A DNA stretch of 5,319 bases, from positions 1 through 5,319 of the forward strand of contig HF991333.1 of the NCBI GenBank assembly GCA_000431515.1, given 5' to 3'. Shown here piece after piece: positions 1-5,319 of the stretch (within the stretch, counting starts at the first letter, position 1; the number at the start of each line of letters is the position of its first letter). The notes below the pieces were generated by a model. It ran no database searches, was not told where the DNA came from, and saw nothing but the letters and a program-made list of their open reading frames with translations. Source of the DNA: Clostridium sp. CAG:632 (GTDB taxonomy: Bacteria > Bacillota > Clostridia > Lachnospirales > Lachnospiraceae). Position numbers and translations under genes: made by a program.

Positions 1-1259
1 CGCTTTGCAACATAATCCGGATGATAGATCTAATTTACAAGACCGGTTGCCAGACCGATCTGGTTACCATAGGAACTGTAGCCCTGTGCCGCTCCGGTCA
101 CAATCTTTCTCTGTGGGAGCTTGCCCTTCATGGTCTCAGACAGTGGACGGGTCGGATCTGCCGCTCCGGTCACACGCATTGCCTGATATACATAAGAACG
201 TCCTGACAGCGGATCACGGATTGCTCCGCCCAGGCAGGTTGCAGCACCACCGAACGGCTCAATCTCTGTCGGATGATTATGAGTCTCATTCTTAAAGCTT
301 ACCAGCCATTCCTCTGTCTTTCCGTCAATCTCTACCGGTACAACGATGCTGCAGGCATTGATTTCATCCGATTCTTCCTGATCTGCCAGCTTTCCTTCTG
401 CCTTTAATTTCTTCATACCCATTAATGCGATATCCATCAGGCAGATAAACTTGTCATCTCTTCCCTTGTATAATACCTCTCTTGCCGCCTCATATTCCCG
501 GAAGCTCTGCTCGATCGGTGCTTTATAATAACCATCTTTAAAGTTGATATTCTTAAGCTCTGTTGAGAATGTAGTGTGACGGCAGTGATCGGACCAGTAT
601 GTATCCAGAACCCGGATTTCCGTCATAGATGGATCGCGATGCTCCTCATTCTTAAAATAATTCTGAATGTGCAGGAAATCCTTAAATGTCATTGCCAGTC
701 CCAGGGAATCATACAGCTCCCGCAAAGCCTGCTCTTCCATTGTCTGGAAGCCGTCAAAAATCTTAACATCTGCAGGATCCTCAAATATGGTTACCAGCGT
801 TTCCGGTTTTACGGAAGAAGCTTCTCTGGAATCTACCGGATTGATACAATGATTCTTGATCCGCTCCATCTGATCTTCATCTACATTCCCTTCGATCACA
901 TAAGTAGTAGCCGAACGAATCACCGGTTCCTCATTCTCATTCAGCAGCTTTACGCACTGCTCTGCAGAGTCTGCCCGCTGATCAAACTGTCCCGGCAGAT
1001 ATTCAACACTGAATACCTGATCTGTGTCATTCTTATCAAATGCTTCCTCATAAAGGATATCTACCGGCGGCTCTGAGAATACTGTACCAAGTGCCTTCTG
1101 ATAGGTATCCTCGGAAAGATTCTCTATATCATAGCGAACCAGCTCCCGTACGCCATCAACCGGAATGCCCAGATAATTCTTAATCTCATCCAGAAGCTCT
1201 CCGGCCTTTACTGCATAATCCTTTTTCTTCTCCACATAGATTCGTTTTACTTTGCTCAT
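1..1259 (-). CDS. purL: Phosphoribosylformylglycinamidine synthase (FGAM synthase), N-terminal third, interrupted by an in-frame TAG
   Basis: PurL converts FGAR, ATP and glutamine to FGAM in cytosolic de novo purine synthesis. The frame encodes 409 residues, then TAG at 30-32, then IYHPDYVAK in the same frame to the window edge, which is what PurL should have there. Visible parts: an N-terminal PurS-like region (about 1-150), a linker with YWSDHCRHTTF (221-231), and the start of the ATP/FGAR-binding domain with FKNETHNHPTEIEPFGG (322-338). Large single-chain PurL proteins are about 1,250 residues, so most of the gene lies outside the window. The start at 1259 is chosen over an ATG four codons upstream because GGAGG (1265-1269) sits 5 nt before it and MSKVKRIYVEKKKDYAV is the usual N-terminus. 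It begins 31 nt after the preceding gene with no terminator or clear promoter between, so co-transcription is likely. The identity is sure; whether the gene is intact is not. Confidence 0.95.
30..32 (-). other. In-frame TAG stop inside conserved purL sequence
   Basis: On the coding strand the codons read GGT CTT GTA AAT TAG ATC TAT CAT CCG (GLVN-stop-IYHP). PurL relatives, as I recall them, have Glu here (GLVNEIYHP or similar), so one G-to-T change from GAG would explain the stop. No frameshift is involved, because the same frame gives PurL-like sequence on both sides. Causes in rough order of likelihood are a sequencing or assembly error, a real nonsense mutation, and TAG readthrough. The CheX-like gene in this window also ends in TAG, at a sensible C-terminus, which argues against recoding. 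Confidence 0.9.
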
Positions 1260-1264
1260 AATGA

Positions 1265-1269
1265 CCTCC
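1265..1269 (-). promoter_or_regulatory. Shine-Dalgarno of purL
   Basis: The coding strand reads GGAGG, then five bases (TCATT), then ATG at 1259. This fixes the start and excludes the in-frame ATG at 1271, which lies upstream of the site. Confidence 0.85.
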
Positions 1270-1290
1270 ATTTTATCTGTTCACAGTAAT

Positions 1291-2226
1291 TTACTCGTGA
1301 ATCTTCTTTATCATTTTAAATGCAACCGAATTCTGAAAGACCATCGGCTGACACTGACGGTAAAAGATAATACCATCTGTCGGTGCAACAAGCCGTGAGA
1401 TAACATCTCCCCGGAAAGAGTCTACAATGTCCGCCAGAAGCTGCCCACGGACCACTTCCGTATTTGTTGAGATGGCCGGACGGAAAAATCCCGGCATATC
1501 TGCCCGAATCGACAGCAGCTCATCCTCTTCCACAACGGTCGAAATATACCCACCATGACAGTTATACCGTATGATACCCATACGCGTCAAGAAGCGAAGC
1601 ACAGAAGACACTCCTTGTCTGGCACGCTCTTCATCAATTTCCGCAGTTGTTCCGGTATACACGGAAAATGCGCTGGTACCACCCTTCTGCCAGTTATAAT
1701 TCAGGGTTGTCGCATCAAAGGCACGCTCCGATGCGGTCAGTACATACGGCATTCCAAACAGGTTGGCAAGACTCGTATTCTGAACTCCCTCCTCTGTCAG
1801 CCTTACATGCGGAATGAACTCTCCATCCAGATAAAAGCTGGCAAACTGTATTCCATACCGGTATCCTTTGACCCGTTCCAGAATCGCAGCCGCGATCCGG
1901 CTGGTTGCCGGGCCATCCTTATTACCCGGAAACGATCGGTTGATATCGGTGCTGTCCGATACCCAGTATTTCTTTCCGACATTCATGGAATTATGATTCA
2001 ATGACGGAATCACCAGAATCTCCTTGTTCGCTACGATCGCACCCTTTGCCTCCAGCTGCTCCAGCTTCAGGATCAGCTGTGAACACATATAGAGCTGTTG
2101 GAACTCATTGCCCCGCATGGCACCGATAATGCAGGCCGCCTTCTCACCATGTCCGAACCGGTATCCCGTAATGGTATATTCGCCACGAAATGCGGTATTC
2201 ATATTAAATATGATTTCTTTATTCAT
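1291..2226 (-). CDS. AstE/AspA-family deacylase paralogue lacking two zinc ligands (probable pseudoenzyme)
   Basis: This 311-residue protein has the succinylglutamate desuccinylase/aspartoacylase fold signature: an N-terminal M14-like carboxypeptidase domain (about 20-215) and a C-terminal beta domain (about 220-308). The family normally coordinates zinc through HxxE plus a later His. Here the first motif is AMRGNEF, so His is Arg38 while Glu41 stays, and the DxHS motif is QFAS (127-130), so the third ligand is Ala129. The substrate-binding pair Asn96-Arg97 (DINRSFPG) and a candidate catalytic Glu196 (TTAEID) are kept. Zinc hydrolysis by the usual mechanism is therefore unlikely; a regulatory or partner role is inferred. 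The start at 2226 is chosen because GGAGG (2232-2236) lies 5 nt upstream; an in-frame ATG eight codons earlier is upstream of that site. It overlaps the preceding paralogue by 8 nt, so translational coupling is likely. The substrate is unknown. Confidence 0.85.
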   Translation of the reverse strand: MNKEIIFNMNTAFRGEYTITGYRFGHGEKAACIIGAMRGNEFQQLYMCSQLILKLEQLEAKGAIVANKEILVIPSLNHNSMNVGKKYWVSDSTDINRSFPGNKDGPATSRIAAAILERVKGYRYGIQFASFYLDGEFIPHVRLTEEGVQNTSLANLFGMPYVLTASERAFDATTLNYNWQKGGTSAFSVYTGTTAEIDEERARQGVSSVLRFLTRMGIIRYNCHGGYISTVVEEDELLSIRADMPGFFRPAISTNTEVVRGQLLADIVDSFRGDVISRLVAPTDGIIFYRQCQPMVFQNSVAFKMIKKIHE

Positions 2227-3157
2227 AGCTGCCTCCATAGATACGGGCAATCAGTGCCCCTTCTTCTACTGCCGGATACTCCCGCAGTGTAAATACCAGG
2301 CCATCACACGGTGCATAGATACGTTCCTCAACAGAGCCTGTGATCACATCTACGATCGTTCCGATCTTCTCACCCTTTTTCACTTCCATGGAATGCTTGA
2401 TATTCGGCACAAACAATCCACTGCTCTCCGCATTTACAAAATGGACATCTCCATCCGTTGCAATGATCGGTCGGCGTGGTTCATTCACCTCGCCCTGCCA
2501 GATCCCCATATGTTTCATCAGGGAAAAGATTCCGTCTACGATCTGCTCGCAATACTCATAATCAATCCGCAATGCCACTCCTGCCTCGATCACCATGGAT
2601 TTCACACCGATCGCATTCAAGGCATAAGCCAGACTTCCCGGCCGTACACTGGTAGATGGATGAATCCATACCAGCTCTGCATTTAACATCTTGGCATACG
2701 GCATAACCGTCTCGATCACGTCATCATTTAACCGTACCTGCGGAATCTCCCGGATCAGGGAATTACTTGAATGGATATCCAGACATATATCCGCACCTGC
2801 CATATCCTTAATGATCCTTGATGCCGCATGCTCTAAGATCGCACCATCATCATCCCCCGGAAAGATTGTATTCATATCAATATCCATCAGAGGAAAATCC
2901 CTGGTCTGTGCATCCAGTCCCAATGGATTCATGGACGGATAAACGTCTACAATTCCTGTCAGATTCTGAAAATCTTTTTTAATTTTTCGAATTACTTCAT
3001 AACAGATAAACTGTCCGCAAAGCTCATCACCATGACTCCCGGACGCCAGACAAAGTCTTTTCTCTTTTCCGGTGCATTCATCCGGAGCCAGCCGGTTCTT
3101 CTTGATCCGCATGACCTCTTCCACCAGCATCTCTACGGAAACCACTGTATCTATCAT
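2219..3157 (-). CDS. Succinylglutamate desuccinylase/aspartoacylase (AstE/AspA) family zinc deacylase
   Basis: The family hydrolyses N-acyl amino acids or related amides in the cytosol with one zinc ion. In this 312-residue protein the zinc site is complete: SHGDE gives His42 and Glu45, and DIHSS (127-131) gives His129. VIEAG supplies the likely catalytic Glu191. Substrate-binding positions are Arg86 (TRDFP) and Asn96 in DMNTIFPG, but the Arg that usually follows this Asn is Thr97, so the substrate may differ from N-acetylaspartate or succinylglutamate. The C-terminal beta domain (about 225-307) is typical of the family. The start ATG follows AAGGAAG (3168-3174) with a 10-nt gap; an ATG 4 nt upstream is out of frame. 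It is the first gene of a coupled pair with a diverged paralogue and begins right after the cheY terminator. The family call is firm; the substrate cannot be read from the sequence, and no arginine-degradation genes are visible. Confidence 0.9.
   Translation of the reverse strand: MIDTVVSVEMLVEEVMRIKKNRLAPDECTGKEKRLCLASGSHGDELCGQFICYEVIRKIKKDFQNLTGIVDVYPSMNPLGLDAQTRDFPLMDIDMNTIFPGDDDGAILEHAASRIIKDMAGADICLDIHSSNSLIREIPQVRLNDDVIETVMPYAKMLNAELVWIHPSTSVRPGSLAYALNAIGVKSMVIEAGVALRIDYEYCEQIVDGIFSLMKHMGIWQGEVNEPRRPIIATDGDVHFVNAESSGLFVPNIKHSMEVKKGEKIGTIVDVITGSVEERIYAPCDGLVFTLREYPAVEEGALIARIYGGSYE
2232..2236 (-). promoter_or_regulatory. Shine-Dalgarno inside the end of the upstream paralogue
   Basis: GGAGG lies within the last codons of the upstream gene (Gly-Gly-Ser-Tyr-Glu), five bases (CAGCT) before the ATG at 2226. 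It decides the start of the downstream paralogue. Start and stop overlap as ATGAATAA. Confidence 0.85.
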
Positions 3158-3173
3158 ACATTTATCACTTCCT

Positions 3174-3228
3174 TAAAAAAAGGCTGTCCCTGAATCCAGA
3201 TCCACAATCTGCTACTCAGGTCAGCCTT
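3174..3228 (-). terminator. Rho-independent terminator after the CheY-like gene
   Basis: On the minus strand a 7-bp stem AAGGCTG/CAGCCTT (3222-3228 with 3180-3186) continues after a small bulge into CCTGA/TCAGG (3216-3220 with 3189-3193). An inner CAGAT/ATCTG stem (3207-3211 with 3197-3201) caps it. A run of seven T (3175-3181, partly within the stem) follows at once. No T-run follows on the plus strand, so it acts leftward. It should end the CheX-CheY transcript. Confidence 0.88.
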
Positions 3229-3237
3229 ATAGATTCT

Positions 3238-3600
3238 TTATGCTTCCAACACCTTCGCCAGTGTCTGCACCAGCTGTTCTCCATCAAAAGGCTTAGGAAT
3301 AAATTCATCTGCGCCACTCTGAACAGCTTCTACCATCTTATTTTTCTGTCCAGCCGCAGTCACCATTACAACCTTTGATTCCGGATATGCTTCTTTAATC
3401 TTTTTCAGTCCGCCGATTCCATCAAGCACCGGCATGGTAATATCCATTGTCACGATATCCGGCTGCAGTTCCACATACTTATCATATGCCTCCTGCCCGT
3501 TTGTTGCCTCTCCGATAACCGTATAACCGGCCTGTTCCAAAATACCTCTTAAGATTCTTCTGGATGTTCTTGAATCATCCACGATCAAAAAATTAGCCAT
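3238..3600 (-). CDS. Stand-alone CheY-like response regulator receiver
   Basis: This 120-residue protein is a single receiver domain with no DNA-binding or enzymatic output. All functional residues are visible: the acidic pair Asp8-Asp9 (IVDDS), the phosphoacceptor Asp53 (TMDITMP), the switch Thr81 (VTAAG) and Lys103 (PKPF). Proteins of this kind signal by phosphorylation-dependent binding, in chemotaxis to the flagellar switch. It lies 35 nt downstream of a CheX-type phosphatase gene in the same operon, so it is probably the protein that phosphatase dephosphorylates. A GGAGAGG sequence (3610-3616) precedes the ATG by 9 nt. A strong terminator follows the TAA. No kinase is in the window, and a role in processes other than chemotaxis cannot be excluded. 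Confidence 0.95.
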   Translation of the reverse strand: MANFLIVDDSRTSRRILRGILEQAGYTVIGEATNGQEAYDKYVELQPDIVTMDITMPVLDGIGGLKKIKEAYPESKVVMVTAAGQKNKMVEAVQSGADEFIPKPFDGEQLVQTLAKVLEA

Positions 3601-3635
3601 GACTAAATACCTCTCCTATCTATTCTCAGTTCTCC

Positions 3636-4532
3636 CTATATAATCTGCCATCTTGCCTCCAGGCAGATGATCAATACCAGCTTCTTACCGGAAATATAAA
3701 TCGGCATCTTGTACATAGGTCCTTCCGTCTGAATCTTTTTCTGTTCTGTATGCATTACCGGTGGCTGTAATTCCAGTTCTACATCTTCTTCAGAAAGCTT
3801 GCTTGCATATAATCCATTGTTACAGTTCAGGAACTCGCAGACAGCATCCAGTGCATCCATGTCTACCTGGTCAAATTCTTCACGACCGAATACGGAAGCG
3901 ACTTCCAATACGGCATCTCTGTCTCCTGTCATACCGACATAGAAATTAAAATCACCCTCCAGTTCCTGACTTGCGATATATTCCGCTGTATAGTTATTGA
4001 TCAATTCTACTTTTTCCAGACGAATGTCCGTATCAATAAAACGATTAATATTTCTGGCCATCAATGCCATATAATCCTTCATAACCGGTGGAATGGATAC
4101 ATCCTTTGTAAATACCGGTACAATACTATCGATATCACCGCTTTTGATCGCATCCAGATCCAATGCACTGAACCAGTTGTCTTTCTTGTACATCTTTAAC
4201 TCTTTCTGGATGCCTTCCAGTGTCAGATATCCATGCTCTGTCAATGTCTGTACACAAAGCAGATACTGGTCACCCTGCATTTTAAGCAGTGAACTAACCT
4301 GCTCCTCTGTCATATAACCCTTCTCTACAGCAATGTCGCCAAATCTGCGATCCTGCATCTGTTGCAGCTGGTTTACTTCTTCAGCCTGCTCCTCTGTCAT
4401 AATACCATTTACAATAGCCAGCAGACCAAGCTTCAGTCTCGCATTCTTCATCTCCTGCAGCATTTCCTGATACTGCTGCTCTGTAAGAATCCCCTTATCC
4501 TGAAGGTACTTTCCAAAATAAATCCCAAACAT
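3636..4532 (-). CDS. CheX-type CheY-P phosphatase with N-terminal MshEN/GspE-N-like repeats
   Basis: This is a two-part cytosolic protein of 298 residues. Residues 5-115 hold four repeats spaced exactly 29 residues apart, with pattern Gly3, Leu6, Gly10, hydrophobic 17 and 21, and Gln24. Repeat 3 (63-86) matches best, starting RFG and ending KMQ. This resembles the paired motifs of the c-di-GMP-binding MshEN domain and the GspE N-terminal domain. Residues about 140-291 resemble CheX/CheC phosphatases: FYVGMTGDRD, then CEFLNCNNG with the ExxN active-site motif (Glu233, Asn236). The matching helix in the first half (LMARNINRF) lacks Glu, so there is one active site, as in CheX. The start at 4532 is set by GGAGG (4541-4545) 8 nt upstream and by a promoter that lies inside the longer open frame reaching 4628. 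The receiver gene downstream is the likely substrate. The stop is TAG. The domain calls come from reading the motifs; ligand binding is inferred. Confidence 0.85.
   Translation of the reverse strand: MFGIYFGKYLQDKGILTEQQYQEMLQEMKNARLKLGLLAIVNGIMTEEQAEEVNQLQQMQDRRFGDIAVEKGYMTEEQVSSLLKMQGDQYLLCVQTLTEHGYLTLEGIQKELKMYKKDNWFSALDLDAIKSGDIDSIVPVFTKDVSIPPVMKDYMALMARNINRFIDTDIRLEKVELINNYTAEYIASQELEGDFNFYVGMTGDRDAVLEVASVFGREEFDQVDMDALDAVCEFLNCNNGLYASKLSEEDVELELQPPVMHTEQKKIQTEGPMYKMPIYISGKKLVLIICLEARWQII
4188..4520 (-). repeat. Four 29-residue (87-nt) tandem repeats in the CheX-like protein
   Basis: The 24-residue units lie at 4449-4520, 4362-4433, 4275-4346 and 4188-4259, each separated by five codons. 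A shared core reads G-[IY]-[LM]-T-E-[EQ]-Q in units 1-3 and GYLTLEG in unit 4. At the DNA level units 2 and 3 share 17 identical bases (4385-4401 and 4298-4314) exactly 87 nt apart. This shows internal duplication. Confidence 0.85.
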
Positions 4533-4540
4533 AACCCAAT

Positions 4541-4545
4541 CCTCC
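4541..4545 (-). promoter_or_regulatory. Shine-Dalgarno deciding the CheX-like start
   Basis: GGAGG stands 8 nt before the ATG at 4532. The upstream ATG of the longer open frame (4628) lies upstream of the promoter's -35 box, so the short form is chosen. Confidence 0.85.
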
Positions 4546-4574
4546 AAAACTGTGTAAATACACGAACTATCTTT

Positions 4575-4603
4575 ATTATACATAACCCGTTCTATAAAAT
4601 CAA
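4575..4603 (-). promoter_or_regulatory. Sigma-A promoter of the CheX-CheY operon
   Basis: On the minus strand TTGATT (4598-4603) and TATAAT (4575-4580) are 17 nt apart. The -10 box is perfect and the -35 box matches TTGACA at four of six positions. Transcription would start near 4568, giving a leader of about 35 nt before the ATG. Confidence 0.85.
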
Positions 4604-4615
4604 GAAGAGAAGTCA

Positions 4616-4644
4616 TTGAATATTTCATACAAATTTCGTATAAT
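4616..4644 (+). promoter_or_regulatory. Sigma-A promoter of the rightward sensor gene
   Basis: TTGAAT (4616-4621) and TATAAT (4639-4644) are 17 nt apart on the plus strand. The start would be near 4651, about 24 nt before the ATG. Its -35 box is only 12 nt from the -35 box of the leftward promoter, so the two polymerases would compete or share a regulator. Confidence 0.85.
4627..4641. promoter_or_regulatory. Possible operator: 15-bp imperfect palindrome
   Basis: ATACAAATTTCGTAT is symmetrical at 12 of 15 positions, with arms ATAC/GTAT. It covers the spacer and the first bases of the -10 box of the rightward promoter. It could bind a dimeric repressor, but AT-rich promoters give such matches by chance. 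Confidence 0.25.
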
Positions 4645-4674
4645 AGGAATTAGTTTTAATATAAGGAGACGCCT

Positions 4675-5319
4675 ATGTCAATCAAAAAATCTCTGCAATC
4701 ATCCATGGTATTGGTTGCATGTTTACCAATCATAATTTTCACGGTCATTGCAATCAGTATTGCATTCCATAATTCCAATAAGACTTCTGAAGAAGCGGCA
4801 CGTGCCATGGCCGAAAAATACCAGAAGGGATTCGATGCACAGCTAAACACCCAGATTGTAGAACTGAATTCACTGGCTGCCAATAACGATGTGATCAGCC
4901 TTCTCCTGAAGAAATATAACGATCCTTCCGTTAACCTTATGAGTGAAACAAATGCAAGAACAACCATACAGAATATGTTATCCCAGGCTTCCGAAAGCTT
5001 TGGTTCTTCCATCATTTACAGTGTTTATGATCTGGACGGTTATATCATTTGCAGCTCCGATTCCTCTCTATGTGGTCAGTATGACCAATATGTGAATGAC
5101 ATGGCCGGCTCCTTAGATGAGCCTCTGATCAATTCCTCTCATATCATCAATGGAGCAGATGATTCCATTCATATTCTTGTACCCGTTTCGGTAAAAGAAA
5201 AATACCGGGTAGGTGTTATGGTTGCCAGTCTCAGCCGGGACTTTTTTACGAATTTCATTTCGGAAGATGACAATACATATCTTTTAAATATTATGGCTGA
5301 CAGCCTGCTCGGCATTCCG
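4675..5319 (+). CDS. Membrane-anchored sensor protein with Cache-like domain, 5' part
   Basis: The frame is open from ATG to the right edge (215 codons, no stop), so the gene is cut by the window. AAGGAG (4663-4668) sits 6 nt before the ATG, and a good promoter lies upstream. Residues 1-10 are short and basic (MSIKK). Residues about 11-31 form one hydrophobic membrane segment. The rest, after FHNSNK, is predicted outside the membrane. YDLDGYIICSSDSSLCGQ (118-135) and YRVGVMVASLSRDF (177-190) look like the beta strands of a Cache/PAS-like ligand sensor. Such N-termini occur in diguanylate cyclases, histidine kinases and chemoreceptors, and the output domain that would decide lies past the edge. 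Divergence from a chemotaxis-type operon with c-di-GMP-like repeats makes a GGDEF or chemoreceptor output attractive, but this is an inference only. Confidence 0.8.
   Translation, partial: MSIKKSLQSSMVLVACLPIIIFTVIAISIAFHNSNKTSEEAARAMAEKYQKGFDAQLNTQIVELNSLAANNDVISLLLKKYNDPSVNLMSETNARTTIQNMLSQASESFGSSIIYSVYDLDGYIICSSDSSLCGQYDQYVNDMAGSLDEPLINSSHIINGADDSIHILVPVSVKEKYRVGVMVASLSRDFFTNFISEDDNTYLLNIMADSLLGIP

Noticed and set aside
30..32. TAG read as a sense codon (amber recoding)
   Set aside because: The CheX-like gene ends with TAG at a sensible C-terminus, and no suppressor tRNA or other recoded TAG is visible, so mutation or error is the simpler reading.
576..1076. 166-residue plus-strand frame
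   Set aside because: It is antisense to the strongly conserved purL sequence and has no recognisable domain or ribosome site.
1270..1290. Small inverted repeat CTGTGAACAG before purL as a terminator or operator
   Set aside because: It has only four base pairs around a two-base centre and no T-run, so it is indistinguishable from chance.
1555..2004. 149-residue plus-strand frame
   Set aside because: It is antisense to the second deacylase paralogue, with no ribosome site or motif.
2108..2686. 192-residue plus-strand frame
   Set aside because: It is antisense to both deacylase paralogues, Cys/His-rich in the way of a shadow frame, and has no family motif.
4533..4628. Longer CheX-like protein starting at the ATG at 4628
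   Set aside because: The extension covers the operon's own -35 and -10 boxes and has no ribosome site, whereas GGAGG lies 8 nt before the ATG at 4532.
4656..5015. 119-residue minus-strand frame
   Set aside because: It is antisense to the sensor gene, which has a promoter, ribosome site, membrane segment and Cache-like motifs; the minus-strand frame has none of these.

Overview
The window looks like a piece of a Clostridia (Firmicutes) chromosome, most likely a Lachnospiraceae gut anaerobe. The reasons are strong GGAGG-type ribosome binding sites, sigma-A promoters with TATAAT boxes, moderate GC, and a PurL N-terminus of the large single-chain type seen in that family. The lineage call is an inference. 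The window is almost fully coding: five genes on the minus strand and one on the plus strand that runs off the right edge. No RNA genes, insertion sequences, CRISPR arrays or other mobile DNA were seen.

Right part (about 3238-5319): a signalling locus with two back-to-back promoters. Leftward lies a two-gene operon. Its first gene is a fusion of four 29-residue repeats, resembling the c-di-GMP-binding MshEN / GspE N-terminal repeat, to a CheX-type CheY-P phosphatase domain. Its second gene is a stand-alone CheY-like receiver, the natural substrate of such a phosphatase. A strong intrinsic terminator follows. Rightward lies the 5' part (215 codons) of a membrane-anchored sensor protein with a Cache-like extracytoplasmic domain; its output domain is outside the window.

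Middle part (1291-3157): two tandem, translationally coupled paralogues of the succinylglutamate desuccinylase/aspartoacylase (AstE/AspA, M14-like zinc deacylase) family. The upstream copy keeps the zinc ligands and catalytic Glu. The downstream copy has lost two of three zinc ligands and is probably a pseudoenzyme or partner subunit. The pair starts directly after the cheY terminator with no room for, and no visible, promoter between.

Left part (1-1259): the first third of purL (FGAM synthase, de novo purine synthesis), running off the left edge. Its conserved reading frame is broken by an in-frame TAG 30 bases from the edge, while recognisable PurL sequence continues in the same frame after the stop. 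This is a nonsense mutation, a sequence error or, less likely, recoding.

The points most worth a second look are the repeat-CheX fusion beside its CheY and a divergent Cache sensor, the zinc-ligand-less deacylase paralogue, and the stop inside purL.
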